Shown piece after piece: positions 23,747-35,995 of a stretch of 64,000 nucleotides of DNA (within the stretch, counting starts at the first letter, position 1; every line of letters starts with the position of its first letter). The stretch is from Botrytis cinerea B05.10 (taxonomy: Eukaryota; Ascomycota; Leotiomycetes; Helotiales; Sclerotiniaceae): assembly GCF_000143535.2 (NCBI RefSeq), contig NC_037312.1, forward strand, positions 2,170,001 to 2,234,000, in the 5' to 3' direction. The notes beneath the pieces were generated by a model. The model did not search any database. It saw nothing but the letters and a program-made list of their open reading frames with translations, and was not told the origin of the DNA. A program made the position numbers and the translations under genes.

Positions 23747-25737
23747 ATGCTAGAAATATCCTCTCATAGCCGGCTCTCTTCATTACTCTTTATACCTTCA
23801 GACCTGACAAGCCTCTTCGTTCTCCTCATCATCTATACTCCTCTCGTCTACCTAACCATCATCATCTTCCCCACTCTCTCCATATTTTTCAACTTCCAAA
23901 GCTCAAACCTTCCCCCAGGCCCATGGTACACACACTTTACAAACCTAGTCCTAAAATATCATGAATGGAATGGTAATCGACGAATATACATCCATGATCT
24001 GCACAGAAAATACGGAGATAGCGTTCGGATAGGTGTAAAGGAGTTTGCTTTTTGCGGGATCGAAGGTGTGAAAGGAGTTTATGGAAATGAGGGAGGAGAG
24101 TTGGATAAAACGGGATTTTATGGACTTTTCAGACAATTGGGTGTTAGAACTACCTTTTCCACGGAAAGGAGGCATGAGGTGCGTTTTTTTCTTTGCCTAC
24201 TGGAACAACATTTACATTGTGGATGTCTTGGAAAGTTGGGGGGGGGGGGAAGGAGGGAGCGGACTGCAAAATTGCTTTCACCACATTTGATCCCACGGGT
24301 CTAGAATCTTTCCAGTGAAAGCTAGAAGAGAGAACTAGCACAGTAACGATACTAATGACCTTCAACCAACTCGAAGCATAAAGAGAAAAAGAAGAATATT
24401 GCAAAACCATATCGAAATTCCGAGATCCTCAAGCCTGCTATCATGGATGGAATTGAAGAAAGAAGTCAAGCATTCCTTCGAAAGGTCGAGAGCTCAGAGA
24501 ATGGAGTTATTGATGTCTATGTGGGTTCTATCTTTCACTTTAAATTCATAGAAGCTTTCTTAGTGTAAAGAAAACCGTTGATAAAATAATAGAGATATGC
24601 ACATTGTTTTGCACTAGATTGTGCTAGTCACTTTCTTCTGGGAAAGGCGGGAATCAAATCTATTGAAGAGAAATCTGGTATGGAAATAATGGAAGAGATG
24701 ACGTATCACTCAAGTCTCAAAAGTAAGTTTCTTTACCTCCACCTCTGCTGAACACTTCCCTCTATACCCCCCTCAGACTACTTTGTCGAATTTCCAATCT
24801 CACACCCTCACAGACCAGCTTCTAACACTATACCTCCAACCCCTCTCCACCATCTTCCTCTCCTTATTTCCCCAACGCTCCACTCCTCTAACCAATACAT
24901 ACATTATCTCCTCGTGCCTCCCTCCAACCCAAGAACCACAATCTCTTCTCCACGCCCTCCAACACGCTTCCCCCTCCCTATCGGAACCCCAAATCGCAGC
25001 CGAGACACTAGACCACCTAGCCGCTGGAATCGACACCACCGGCGCCTCTCTCACCTACCTCCTACACACCCTCTCTCTCCCCTCCAACCACCCCCTCCAA
25101 GAAAAACTCCACCAGTCCTTTACCTCCCAACCCCAGAACAATCCAACCCCCTACCTCAACGCTATCATAAACGAAACCCTGCGTCTCTACCCTCCAATCC
25201 CCATGTCCCAGCCTCGTCTCACCTCACCATCCAAACCCAGACTCATCGATCGATACCTCATCCCCCCAAACTCAACTGTAAGTGTCCAAGCGTGGAGTCT
25301 CCATCGAAATCCCACGATATTCGGTAAGGATGCCGAGACATTTTATCCAGAACGATGGCTTATAGACGAAGATAGAGTGAGAGAGATGGAGAGGGGTTTT
25401 TTGGCGTTTGGGAGAGGAGGAAGAGCGTGCACGGGAAGGGAGTATGTTTAAATTTCCCTCTTTTCTGCTGTCTTCTCCCTTCTTTCTTCCTCCAAGTTTC
25501 TGTGTTCTAGACAGAGACGGCATATAAAAGAATGTGCATTTCACGTTTGTGTTGAACTAATCTGTATATCCACACAGTCTAGCTCTAGCCGAAATGCGTC
25601 ATCTCATACAGATAGTCTACACGCAATACAGAACGAAGACAATAGAAGGACACGAAGCAGATATGAAGATGGAAGATCAGATCATATCTAGTAGGCCGAG
25701 AGGCCAGGAGTGTATGTTGATTTTCGAGAGGAGATAG
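23747..25737 (+). CDS. cytochrome P450 monooxygenase (intact)
   Basis: Exons 23747-24178, 24377-24520, 24593-24722, 24814-25441 and 25578-25737 give 1494 nt, 497 residues, all phases consistent. The exon 4 acceptor at 24813 (not the nearer AG at 24776) is needed to keep the frame. Seen: an N-terminal hydrophobic membrane anchor (about residues 15-45), the proline hinge LPPGPW, C-helix region RRHEHKEKKK, I-helix AAGIDTTG, K-helix NETLR (ExxR), PERW, and the heme loop FGRGGRACTGRDLALAEMR with the axial Cys (FxxGxRxCxG intact). Family knowledge: heme-thiolate ER enzymes that hydroxylate or oxidise small molecules. Position beside the terpene cyclase remnant suggests a tailoring role, but the substrate cannot be read from sequence. 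Intron 1 (198 nt) is long for this genome. Confidence 0.9.
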
Positions 25738-26065
25738 AAAGTGATATAGACAAAGAGATTATATATTGATAAATGTATAGAACATTTAGCGAGGAAGAGA
25801 AGTGACGGTGGCGAAGTTTTATAGCCTTATAGGTAGACAGAAGTTTCACCGCTCTCACTGCATTATCACTCAAAGTAACATGATCAACAATGCGTGATGT
25901 ATACTTTTAAGGTTACCGAATGATAATTGTTAAAAGTTATCTAAAGAAATTGAGCTATTTAAAAATAGAAGACCACTGCGATTCAACTGGATCGGCAAAA
26001 TACAACGCCTAGAAATAAAGTTATATCCACCATTCATGAACGGGTATATATTCGTCCTTAATATT

Positions 26066-27865
26066 TTAATTCTCAACGTTCGATGGAGCGGAAGCGTGTT
26101 CGAATCGAAGATAAAGTTTACCAGCAGACGGTCCGCAGGTGTATCCATCCATCTGATCGACGCCATCATCATTTATGACCAAGGTGCTGAAATTGGTGTA
26201 GATGGCTGCTACTATGAGTTTGATTTCTATAATGATGGTTAGTTCTTTTTCTTTTTTTGCTGGAAAAGGAAAAAGGTAGCTGGTAAAAGAAAGGAAGAGA
26301 TATGATAAGGCAAATGCAAAGTTAAAGAGGCCAGAGAAACTAACCAAGCATAGCAAAATTGCTCCCAATGCACATTCTTCCTCCACTACTAAAAGCCCAG
26401 AACGTCCTATCCCTTTCACGTTTCTGCTCTTCAGTCATACCATTTCCTTCCATCCATCGCATGTAGTCGAATCTTTCTGGTTCTGGGAAAACCTGTTCAT
26501 TTCGATGGACACTGTGAGCCTGCGCACCGATTCTAACGCCGCCAGGAATATTCTTGTAAGCGCCGATATCGCAACTAGGATACGGGGTCATGCGGGGAAG
26601 ACCACCTGGGATAGCAGCGCGGAGACGGAGAGTTTCCATTAGGACTGCATGGAGGACGGGAAGAGCATCGATTTCTTTACGATCGGGGATTGTTGGAATT
26701 TTAGAGGATGCAGACGTGGACGAGAAAAGCATGCTGGGTGAAAGAGTCAGGAGTTCTTTTCTTAAAGTGTTCTGTAGTATGGGATCGATGGATAAGTGCC
26801 ATGCTAAATATGTAACCGTAATGCCTGCAGTTTCGTGGCCAGCAGCAAGATGGTCGATCATTTCACTGTAGATACTACGGTCTGGAAATCTGAGTGTTTC
26901 TTCCTTGAGAACGGAGTCCTCACCGCGCATTTTGCTTTCTTTTTCAATACCAGATACCATCGCATTGTACACTACTGGTTCGTTGCCAGGTTCCATGTCC
27001 CATGTTCCGCCCTCTTTGAGAAATTTAGCAGTAGCTTCACAGCGATGCTGACACCATTCTTCCAATTCATCATTGGCGGAATCGACAAATGTGGGAACGA
27101 TACGATAGATATAATTATTGATGAATCGAGTGAGGCGGGGAAGTTCTTGTGAATAGAAAGTATAACGATGGCGACCTTGGTACAGTCTCATCCAATGCCT
27201 TCTATATGAGACGTCTTTAATAAAGTTGGCACTATTTTTGAGTCCAAATAGGTATGAAGAGACGAAATCCATAGTAGTACCATTGAATAAATCGTAAACG
27301 TCAACTCCATGAGGACTTGAAGATGAAGCCAAATTTGAAATGGTAGGTAGAAGACGTTCATAGAGAATGACCCTTGCTTGCTCAGCCAAGGCTGGTGAAG
27401 ATTGTAGTGTAGATTTAGAGTAGGTATTCGAGATCATTCGCTTCCGAGAAGAATGGTTCTTCGAGGGAAGCGTTGAAAACATACATGGGATACTACCACG
27501 TGGTTAGAGGATATCTTCTAAAAATCTTGCTAGGGAAGAAATTACCCAAAGTTATCAAAGAAAGAATACCACTTCTCCTTTTCGAACCCACCTCCATATA
27601 CAGTTCGAATACCCTCAACGTCATTAGTAGAGAGCTCATTTGGACCTAATCGAATCAAGGGACCCAGACGTCTGTGTAGCGCATGAACAGTCCTGTTTTC
27701 CCGACATCGAAATCTCTGAAACAGAATCCAGGTAGGAGAAAATGGAGAAGACCAGTGTGCATTTGGGATCTTTGCCAAAGGTGAGATGAATGCAGGATAG
27801 ATAATGAATCTCCAAGTGAGACCAATCAAGAGACCTGCGAACCCCAAAGTAGAGATAGCAACCAT
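26066..27865 (-). CDS. cytochrome P450 monooxygenase (intact)
   Basis: Minus-strand exons 27546-27865, 26345-27492 and 26066-26226 give 1629 nt, 542 residues, with consistent phases and GT-AG introns of 53 and 118 nt. Seen: N-terminal membrane anchor, LAKIPNAHW hinge, RRLGPLIRLGPNELS, C-helix region KNHSSRKRM, I-helix AAGHETAG, K-helix METLR, domain FDYMRWMEG and heme loop FSSGGRMCIGSNFA with the axial Cys, ending EIKLIVAAIYTNF. All catalytic motifs are intact. Convergent with the P450 at 23.7-25.7 kb: the 3' ends are about 330 bp apart. The two P450s differ clearly, so they are not a recent duplicate pair. Likely a surviving tailoring enzyme of the former metabolite cluster (inference). Confidence 0.92.
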
Positions 27866-28042
27866 GATGATGGGTTTCTAGAAGTACTTTTCTGTCTTCA
27901 ATCTCGATCAAAAAGCTTTGTAACTCTACGCAAGCAGTGTATGGGAAAGATCTGAATCCTATCAAACAGAAGAAGAATATAATCAAGATAAAGTGGGGGG
28001 CGGTTATCTGCTGATCCACACCCGAGGACTCTCAACAGCTTA

Positions 28043-28826
28043 TTGGAGCCCTTGGAATGATTCAGTTCTGTGGCCTTTCACCCCTTGGCAAGTGAATGTA
28101 CGATATATTGGTTGAATGTTGTTGTCGCATACAGTATGTGCAATTAATTTGGTAGATGTGGTTGTACAGCAACGCTTCTTCCTTTCATGAGTCTCGTATT
28201 GGTCATACTTTCCGACCCCTCCCTTATCAGTCTGGCGATGACACTTTTGACCCCACTAGGAGGCTAAGACCTAGTGAAATCAGGGGAAACCTTGCCCAGA
28301 CTGGAATCCCGAGCCGACCCGTGAGTCTGGGACCGAAAGTAGATGAATTGTAGTCGAGGGAGGCACGCGAGGCTTACTTTGATACCATCAGACCCTTGTA
28401 TGAACTCCAAGTCACTTTAATACGATGTGGTGAAACACGAAGATTGTGTAGAAGAAAAGGGCGTCTTCCGAGAAATTCATAATCATGTCGATCATTACTC
28501 TGTACAATTCCTAGTAACGTGGGAGCAAAATAGGCGACGGTGATTAATAGTTGAGAAATTCCAATTAGCCATGCCAGCGATGGTTTTTTACCCTCATCGT
28601 TTCTGATATCTGACATACACCAAGTCGGAGAATCAATATTTGGAATATATATGAACAATGAAAGAAAATCCAATCTAGAAAAGATAAACGACAAAGCATG
28701 TATCACCTGTTTGTGACATGAATGGCATTCTTTGTTGGACCAAATGAGAGGTATAGCAACGTGAAGTACATGGACTCGGTTGTGGTTCCTGTCCTTGCAA
28801 GCCACATGGATGCCACTCAATATAAT
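28043..28826. other. intergenic, possible short ORF on minus strand
   Basis: A minus-strand frame from 28820 to 28374 codes for a short peptide with one or two hydrophobic stretches (LAWLIGISQLLITVAYFAP). I do not recognise it and see no supporting splice structure. It may be chance or a gene remnant. Confidence 0.3.
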
Positions 28827-30042
28827 TTAATAACCTTGTACAGCCTTAGGTGCGTAGCCTTCCTCAAGATATGCAATGTCCTCTGCAGTTAATCTCCCAG
28901 AGCTGGCGAATTTGACCGCTTCTACTGCTTGCTCAATTCTCTCTTTGCTACTCAAGCCAACGATTGGATTAACACTGTCCTTGTTAAGACACCAAGCAAT
29001 AGCTACAGTTGCCATGCTAACTCCATTTTTCTTTGCGATTTCCTCAACACGATTGATGACGGTTTTATCGATTTCATTCTCCTTGCTACGAATTAAAGCC
29101 TTGAGCATCATATCACTATTTTCACGCTTTGTGCCTCGCTCATTGAAAGGGCGAGCAAGTGCTCCGCGGGCAATTGGGCTCCACGGAATGAGTCCAACAC
29201 CAGAGTCTCTACAGTATGGAATCATCTCTCGTTCTAATTGCAGATGGTATAAGTGTCTTGAAAGCGTATAGGGATGAGAAACATACCTTCTTCACGGTAA
29301 AGCAAGTTGTAATAATTCTGCATGGAGACAAATTTGTGCCAGCCTTTCTTCTCTGCGATATTTTGTAGCGTTTGGAATTCCCATGCAGCCATCTGCCATA
29401 TGTAAGTCTCTACTGTTAATCTTGGGATGCATCATTCAACTTACACTGCTTGCACCAATATATCGAACTTTGCCACTTTCCACAACATCATTCAAGGCTC
29501 TCATGATTTCTTCTCTGGGAGTATCGCGATCGAGTCTGTGGATCTGCAGGACATCGATATATGTTCCCAATCGAGCAACGCTCTTGTCCACAGCATCAAG
29601 AATATGCTTTCTGCTCAAGCCAACCCGGTTGACCATCTCTCCATCATTTGTGCTAAGCTTCGAAATGAGTGGTTGTGTTCCATCTTCAGCAACACCGAAA
29701 TAGCATTTGCTAAGAATAACAACCTCGTTTCTTGGAATTGAGTATTGCTTTAAAGCTTTCCCGATGATTTCCTCGGATTTTCCGTTGGAGTAAGTGTCTG
29801 CAGTGTCCCATGTATTCAATCCGAGATCGTATGCGTGTTTCAATAGTGGAAGAGCTTCGTCCTCGTTAATTACCTTGTCATGTTAGCAATGTGCCTGGTA
29901 ACAAATCAAATCGAGGAATAGCTACCCAGTCTTGCCATTCGGATGATCCAAAAGACATTGCACCAAAGATAACCTTGGAAATCTTTAATCCCGAGTTACC
30001 GAGTCTTGTGTATTCCATCTTAAGTTCTTTGGGGGCCGACAT
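28827..30042 (-). CDS. aldo/keto reductase
   Basis: Minus-strand exons 29926-30042, 29445-29873, 29287-29392 and 28827-29233 give 1059 nt, 352 residues, with all four exons in phase. Start at 30042 ([15 protein letters not shown]); a second Met lies eight residues further. Seen: VIFGAMSFG, the active-site [14 protein letters not shown] with catalytic Asp and Tyr, VILSKC with the Lys, LQIHRLD with the His, and the C-terminal NADPH-binding [11 protein letters not shown]. The AKR tetrad Asp-Tyr-Lys-His is complete. Family knowledge: NADPH-dependent reduction of aldehydes or ketones, with relatives in fungal polyketide pathways (versiconal hemiacetal acetate reductase-like). Intact; may be the right border of the island or a general reductase. 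Confidence 0.93.
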
Positions 30043-30951
30043 GTTGTACCACTGTGATGTTCTCCGAAAGCTTTTGACCTTGTATATGAAGTTTCGGAGG
30101 GATTTTGAGACAGAGAGATGAGACTTCCTTAACTTTTGGAATGACTCAAGGAATTAGAAATCCAGCTATCTGCAGGTGAGTTTTATTTGCCAATTCATGT
30201 GGAGCTACCCCTCATTGAACCACAATTGAGCTGCCGCTTTCCAGATCCGATATTCGATATGGTGATGTAATATGGGCCTGTGATTTCCATAGCACCTTCT
30301 TCTTTGCTTGTCCCCTTTCTTTCTTTTCCTTTCTTGTCTTTTTATACGCTGGTGCATTTGATATCAATCTTGGGAACTATGGGAGATAGATCTATAATTC
30401 GAGTAATTCTGATGATCCATTCGCAGCTCACCTGGCTTGTTGTCAAGAGGGCTAAGAATCATTGTCAAGGTTGATATACCGTGTAGTTTTGGGAGAATTG
30501 GAAAGCTCCCAATCAAATAGTTTCAAGAAATGAGTGTAGAAAGCCTATGTGTACTGCTGCATAGTAGACAGATGTGTCTGGGATCAATTCAAAACACAAT
30601 TCTAGCCAAAAAGAACAAACACTCAACTGACTCTTTTGGTGAAGGGGTCAACATGCATTTTCTCGGCTTTTATTTTATACCCGACTAAGCCCGCTCAAGC
30701 TAAGATAAAGGGTACTGATAAGCATTGCATTCTCATCCCATCCCACCTTCGTCAGATTGAACCCTTGCTTTGTACTTTACATGCATTGTAATCAACCTGC
30801 TTGAACTTTAAGGAATTCAAGTCTGGGCCTCCAAACAGACTCCTCTTTCGTTGATTCATTCATGCATTTGCTCGAGGAAAACTACGGCAATTCCAAGTAC
30901 ACGAAACGGTAGAAACTCAACAGCAGAACCAGCTCATACACAGCTTCCAAA
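30043..30951. other. divergent promoter region between aldo/keto reductase and OCD-family gene
   Basis: No gene seen; short ORFs only. It should contain promoters for both flanking genes, which are transcribed away from each other. Confidence 0.55.
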
Positions 30952-32520
30952 ATGTCCCTCACAGTGTTAACCGACTCGGACATCAAACATCTTCTTCAAG
31001 ACCTCACTCTAAAAGATCTGGAACGGTTTCAAGATCAGATGAGAAGATCTCTTCATGAGTATTCCACAGGAACTCAGGATGATGACTGCTGCAGTTTGCA
31101 TCAACCTAGAAGAACAGTGCTTGAGTCCAAGCAAAAAAGGACAACGCTGTTCATGCCCTCCACTTCATCTGCGGGAATTGGAATGAAAGGTAGGCTCCTT
31201 TTCTTAGTTGTGTTCTAACACCAAATTCTAACACCCACAGTTGTTACTCTTCCTCAGCCAGGCTCTTCCAATGATGCTTCAGACTCCGACTCTATATCTA
31301 CCTCTTCATCAACTAAAAATCCAAGTACCCCTCAAGGCTCTCTTACACTCATGGATAAAACAGGGCTGCCATTCGGCTTTCTCAATGCATCAGAAACTAC
31401 TGCTTTTCGCACAGCTCTAGCTTCCTCTCTTCTTATTACACCCCGTACCAAGGTCAAAACTATAACCGTATTTGGTGCTGGAAAGCAAGCGTTTTGGCAC
31501 GTCCGCCTTGCTCTCATTCTCCGCGGTCCAACTATAAAACAAATAAACATCATATCTCGCGCTTTTACGGACCGAGTGCGCGATCTAATGAAGTCATTTC
31601 TCGAAGTACCTACCGCTACGAAGGAACGTGAAGGTTGGACCAATGTGAAGTTCTCTGTTCTTAGCCCTGCCTATGGAGAATTCGCTCGTCTCGAGAAAGA
31701 ATACATTCGAGCTTCTGATGTAATCTTTTGCACAACTCCATCAACCTCGCCGTTATTTCATCATTCTATTTTAACAAATACAGAAGGCAGGAAGAAGGGA
31801 CGCCTCATTGTCGCCATAGGCAGTTATAAACCTCATATGATCGAAATACCTCTTGAAGTCGTGGCGCAAGCTGTGAAAGTTCATGGCAGTGGCCATCATT
31901 TTCATAGACATGCTGAAGAAGGCGGGGTAGTCGTAGTTGATACGATAGACGGATGCAAACAAGAAGCAGGCGAAATAATTCAAGGTAATGTTTCGGCAAA
32001 GAATTTGGTTGAATTAGGCGAACTGGTCATGCTATCTCATGGAATCGACCCTCTCAATCATTCCTCTGCCATTGATGATTCAGATGAATCTTCACGTAGC
32101 TCACTCGACCTCCACAATTTACACATAGACGGGTCTGGCAACGGTGACGCAACACCAACCCCAAGTTCACCACTCTCTCCCACCTCTCCGCCTCTGGCTC
32201 GTAGCATGGCGAACGTATTCCAGTCCGAAAATTCCACTTCTCCCTCATCCTCTCGCAGCCCTTCTCGTAAATCTTCTTTCTCCTTCCGCAAACCTAGAAC
32301 AGGATCCACAAGCACAAATACTACTAATTCAAGTGGTACATTAGGGATGTTAGGAAAGGAGGTACAGACAGAAAAGGAAGATTCAATGAGCAGATGGTTG
32401 AGGAATGGAAATGTTATATATAAGAGTGTAGGGATGGGTCTTATGGATTTGGTGGTTGGGGCGGAGTTGATCAAATTAGCGAGGGAAAAGGGGGTGGGTG
32501 TTTCTGTAGAGGGCTTTTGA
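30952..32520 (+). CDS. ornithine cyclodeaminase/mu-crystallin family protein
   Basis: Exons 30952-31189 and 31241-32520 (intron 51 nt, GTAGGC donor, CTAAC branch, CAG) give 505 residues. The N-terminus (SLTVLTDSDIKHLL, LHEYSTG) and core (GSLTLMDKTGLPFGFLNASETTAFRTALASSLL) match the OCD/mu-crystallin fold, with the Rossmann dinucleotide motif VFGAGKQA near residue 168 and an FCTTPSTSPLF strand. An extra Ser/Pro/Thr-rich segment of about 110 residues (about 355-465) sits between the core and the C-terminal GMGLMDLVVGAELIKLA helix, so the protein is longer than bacterial members (~330). Members deaminate ornithine to proline or act as imine/ketimine reductases; the exact activity here is unknown. 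Confidence 0.9.
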
Positions 32521-33225
32521 GATGACGAGATGCATTTGAGATATGGAAATTTGGAGTCCAAAAAATTGATAGATTTACGATCAGAAACCATGTTAATGCG
32601 TTGCGATAGATACCACGAAAATTATAGAATTGGAGAATCATATGAAATAAGGGGATATCATATTTAACATTCCTATGATACTTCCACGCTATATCAAAAA
32701 CTCTTCTAAAGGAAAACTCCAATGATGTAATCATTATTTTCGCTTTCCGAATGTGTCTACATCCAACCCTTGACTTTTACCATCTTCCTTCCATCTTCAG
32801 TCTTCCGAGCATATCTCTTACAGCATCAAAAAGGCAACTAGTTTAGCACAAACTTTTACGAACAAGACCAGGGAGTTCCCCGCTGATCAAAAATCAGACT
32901 CGGGATTGATTATCATATCGTGGTGCTTGAAGTTTCGGCCCCGGAAATTCGGGAGGGGGGAGATGTTATTTGGTGAAACTATCTTGTCTTGTCTTGTTGA
33001 GAATAGAGAATAGAGAATAGAGAATAGAGATTGGGGTTGGGGTTTGTTGTGTTTTTAGGAGTGTGTGCGTGTGTGTAGGAGGGAGAGGGAGAGAGAAGGA
33101 GCGGGTAAAGTTGTTGTATCTTTTCGAGTTTATATATCTCGCTCGCTTATCCCAAGATCAACGAGGAGGGAGGAGAGGAGAGGAGAGGAGAGGAAAAGAA
33201 GGAGGAATAATTTGGGGAATCAGAC

Positions 33226-33272
<47 letters not shown>

Positions 33273-33643
33273 ATGCACATACATCATATCCCATCATATT
33301 GATTTCGACATCACATCACATCACATCGTCAAGCAGCGCAATACATATACATACATACATACATACATACATACAAACCAAGCGAGCGAGCAAGCAAGCA
33401 AGCAAGTACACCATAATTCCACAAGTACGCACAAGCAAGCATATCTACCTACCTACCTACCTACCAACCTAGTAACCCGGTACACATAATGAAATCTCCA
33501 GAGCTATAATACAATACAATACAATACAATACAATAAAATACGAGATCTGTGAATTTTGGGTCCAGTCGAAGCTTGGCATAACAAGGATATCTATGAACT
33601 ATACGATGAAATTTGTGAGAAATTTTGGGTGATGTAATATTAT

Positions 33644-33677
<34 letters not shown>

Positions 33678-34100
33678 ATGGCATGGAATTCCTACTCGAT
33701 ATAATACAAGAATACCAATTCGTTCCACTCCGCTCCAATCCCACCCCACCCCCCCAAAATACTATAGACTACAGACTACAGACTTTCCTACACCAATAAC
33801 AGTACTCGTATCTATCTGCCATGGATATCTACAGCGAAGTCTGGTCCTCCAGCACATGAACCTATGCGATGACCATTCCGTATTATGAATTTTTTTGATA
33901 ATTTATTAAATGTCATTGTTTTCGACTTTCTAATCCATCTAATTGCCAAACGACTCTCCTTTCACCTTTGCTCGATTTAAACAAAAACCCACCTTGCCTT
34001 TCAAACTCCCTATTGCCGTCTTCCTTTCCCTTCCTTACTACACAGTATAACATGCATGTGTGCATATCCAAAACTCATCTATCCATACGTATCGTCCCCA
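32521..34100. other. intergenic region rich in microsatellites
   Basis: No gene seen. It is a dense cluster of different simple repeats between about 33000 and 33670, listed separately. Confidence 0.7.
33000..33670. repeat. cluster of at least seven different microsatellites
   Basis: Visible in order: AGAATAG x4 (~33000-33030), GGAGA tract (~33165-33193), (TC)n of ~43 bp (33229-33271), CATA tract (~33346-33375), GCAA/GCGA tract (~33380-33407), CTAC tract (~33445-33465), AATAC tract (~33506-33540) and CTAT tract (~33646-33668). Confidence 0.9.
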
Positions 34101-35049
34101 TTACGCAGTACTGAGCGTTGCTCCCCCCTTTCCAAAAACCAGCATTCCATGCGCACCTTGCACTAACTCCTTTGCTCCTTTCGACTCCGCGGCTCCATCT
34201 GTTCCGGCAACATCTTCTTCTTCCTCCTCATCATTGCAATTTCCTACTCCCAAATCCCGAATCTTTCCACAGGCAATATCATACACAACACCATGAACCT
34301 TCAATCCCCTCTCGCGGACCGCCTCTTCCACAACCACATTGCCCATAAGCACCTCGACTCCTTTCGCAACATTCAACTCCGCCAGACGGACCGCCCTTGC
34401 GGAATCTTCTTTAATTCCCTTTAATTCCTTCTCGTTCAATTTGCTCAATGCCTTGAGCGGCGCAAGCCAAGTATCCAAAACTCCACCTACCCTTGCACCT
34501 CCCAACGCAGCAGCTGCACCACCGCAGCAAGTGTGCCCGCATAGAACGATATGCGATACTTTCAGGTGCGCAACGGCATATTCGATGACGGCCGAGGAAT
34601 TGATATCGGTAGGAGAGACAATGTTGGCGATATTACGATGGACGAAAACATCACCAGGTTGGAGGCCGAGAACGGTGGTTTCGGGGACACGGGAGTCGGA
34701 GCAGCCGAGCCAGACTGGGGGGTGATTAGGACTGTTGTTTAACCGTGGGGAGGCCGAAGAGAGCGGGGTCTGTAAAGCGTAGGTGAGAGGACTTACGGAT
34801 GCTAGGAGTTTGGCCTTGGGCCATGGTAGGGAAGAATTTGGGGTTTTGATGGCTTTTATAGCCTGCCCACGCGGCGTTGGAGCTCAAGGCATAATCGAAG
34901 GGAGTTTCTGGGTGATTGTTAGTATGAGCGTCATGATCTTCCTGTTGTCTTCTTTGCGTGTACACTCCCAGACATGGCAAGAGAGCATCCAAGAGAGTAT
35001 ACAAGAAACGATCGGACAGCTGTAAGACGGGATAATTACCAGAGCCCAT
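34101..35049 (-). CDS. beta-class carbonic anhydrase
   Basis: Zinc enzyme interconverting CO2 and bicarbonate. Exon 2 (34101-34714) carries WLGCSDSRVPE with ligand Cys and the Asp-Arg pair, DVFVHRNIAN, and VLCGHTCCGG with ligands His and Cys. Upstream exon 34797-34907 (EC-less segment DYALSSNAAWAGYKSHQNP to GQTPSI) joins at phase 1 via a GTAAGT donor and the CCCCCCAG acceptor at 34715. A first exon ATGGGCTCTG (35040-35049) can join at 34907 through a 132-nt intron with a perfect TACTAAC branch, giving 244 residues. Because 132 is divisible by 3 and stop-free, retention would give a 288-residue form with a 44-residue insertion. The spliced form matches the usual fungal N-terminus better. C-terminal Glu-rich loop before the stop. 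Confidence 0.92.
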
Positions 35050-35958
35050 TATAATTCTTGTAACAATTTCTCAGACTTCGTTCCTATCAATTGAAATTCT
35101 TCCTTCTTCCTTCTTCTCAATTCCACAAAGACTCTGCGGTGCTCTTATAGAAAATCTCCTAACCTTCGTAATCTTCAAGTGCCGTATTTAGAAATCGTAG
35201 GTATCCAGAATAGGAGGTATGTAGGGACTCGTTGCGATTGTGTTGCGTAGGGTTTTACGACGAGATAGATTGAAATATGGAGAGCAGAATATATGAGTAA
35301 TAAGTTTTGGACGGGGCCGATCTTAGCACGTTTGGTTTTCTGCAAAAAGTGTTGAGGGGCCGAATTGAGTGAAATGGAGACTTCAGCACGTTCAAACTCG
35401 GAAACTTGGCGGAGCTAGTGCAATTAGAGAGAAGACTAATAATATAATATAACAAGATTCGAATGCAGAGAAAGAGAACGAGACGCAAGTGAGCCAGCCA
35501 GTCAGCCAGCCAGTCAATACGTACCAAGGAGCCAGGGAGCCAGGAAGCCAGGACTCTTGGACGGGCACGATAAGGGATTGTGCTTTGTTCGATAAGAGTT
35601 GGCCAATTGGAATTACTCAATTCAGTTCGTGGGAGGGAACTTGGTGTGATGTGATGTGATGTGATGTGGATGTTGATGTGGGTGGTGTGGGAATTTGAAG
35701 GCTGGACTGAAGAAATCTTCTCGAGAGAGGATGATGGTTTTTCTCTGTCGTGTCTGGTACAGACAGTAGTTATATAGACAACAACAACTGGGGTATCTTG
35801 CAGATAATGTGTGTATGATATCTGGGACCGATCGTTTCTACACAGCATGCACCCAAATAATAAGATTCGAACTAATGAAACTCTCACGCAAAAGATGGAT
35901 AAATAAGCAAACCGATCATCCTTCTAATGTAACGACAACACCACGCACAAACAATCCA

Positions 35959-35995
<37 letters not shown>

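Noticed and set aside
24777..24813. AG at 24776 as acceptor of intron 3 in the P450 at 23.7-25.7 kb, implying a frameshifted pseudogene
   Set aside because: The next AG (24813) restores phase and gives the expected SLKNQLLTLYL continuity, so the gene is intact.
32058..32591. 177-residue minus-strand ORF opposite the OCD-family gene
   Set aside because: Shadow of the Ser-rich part of the sense gene.
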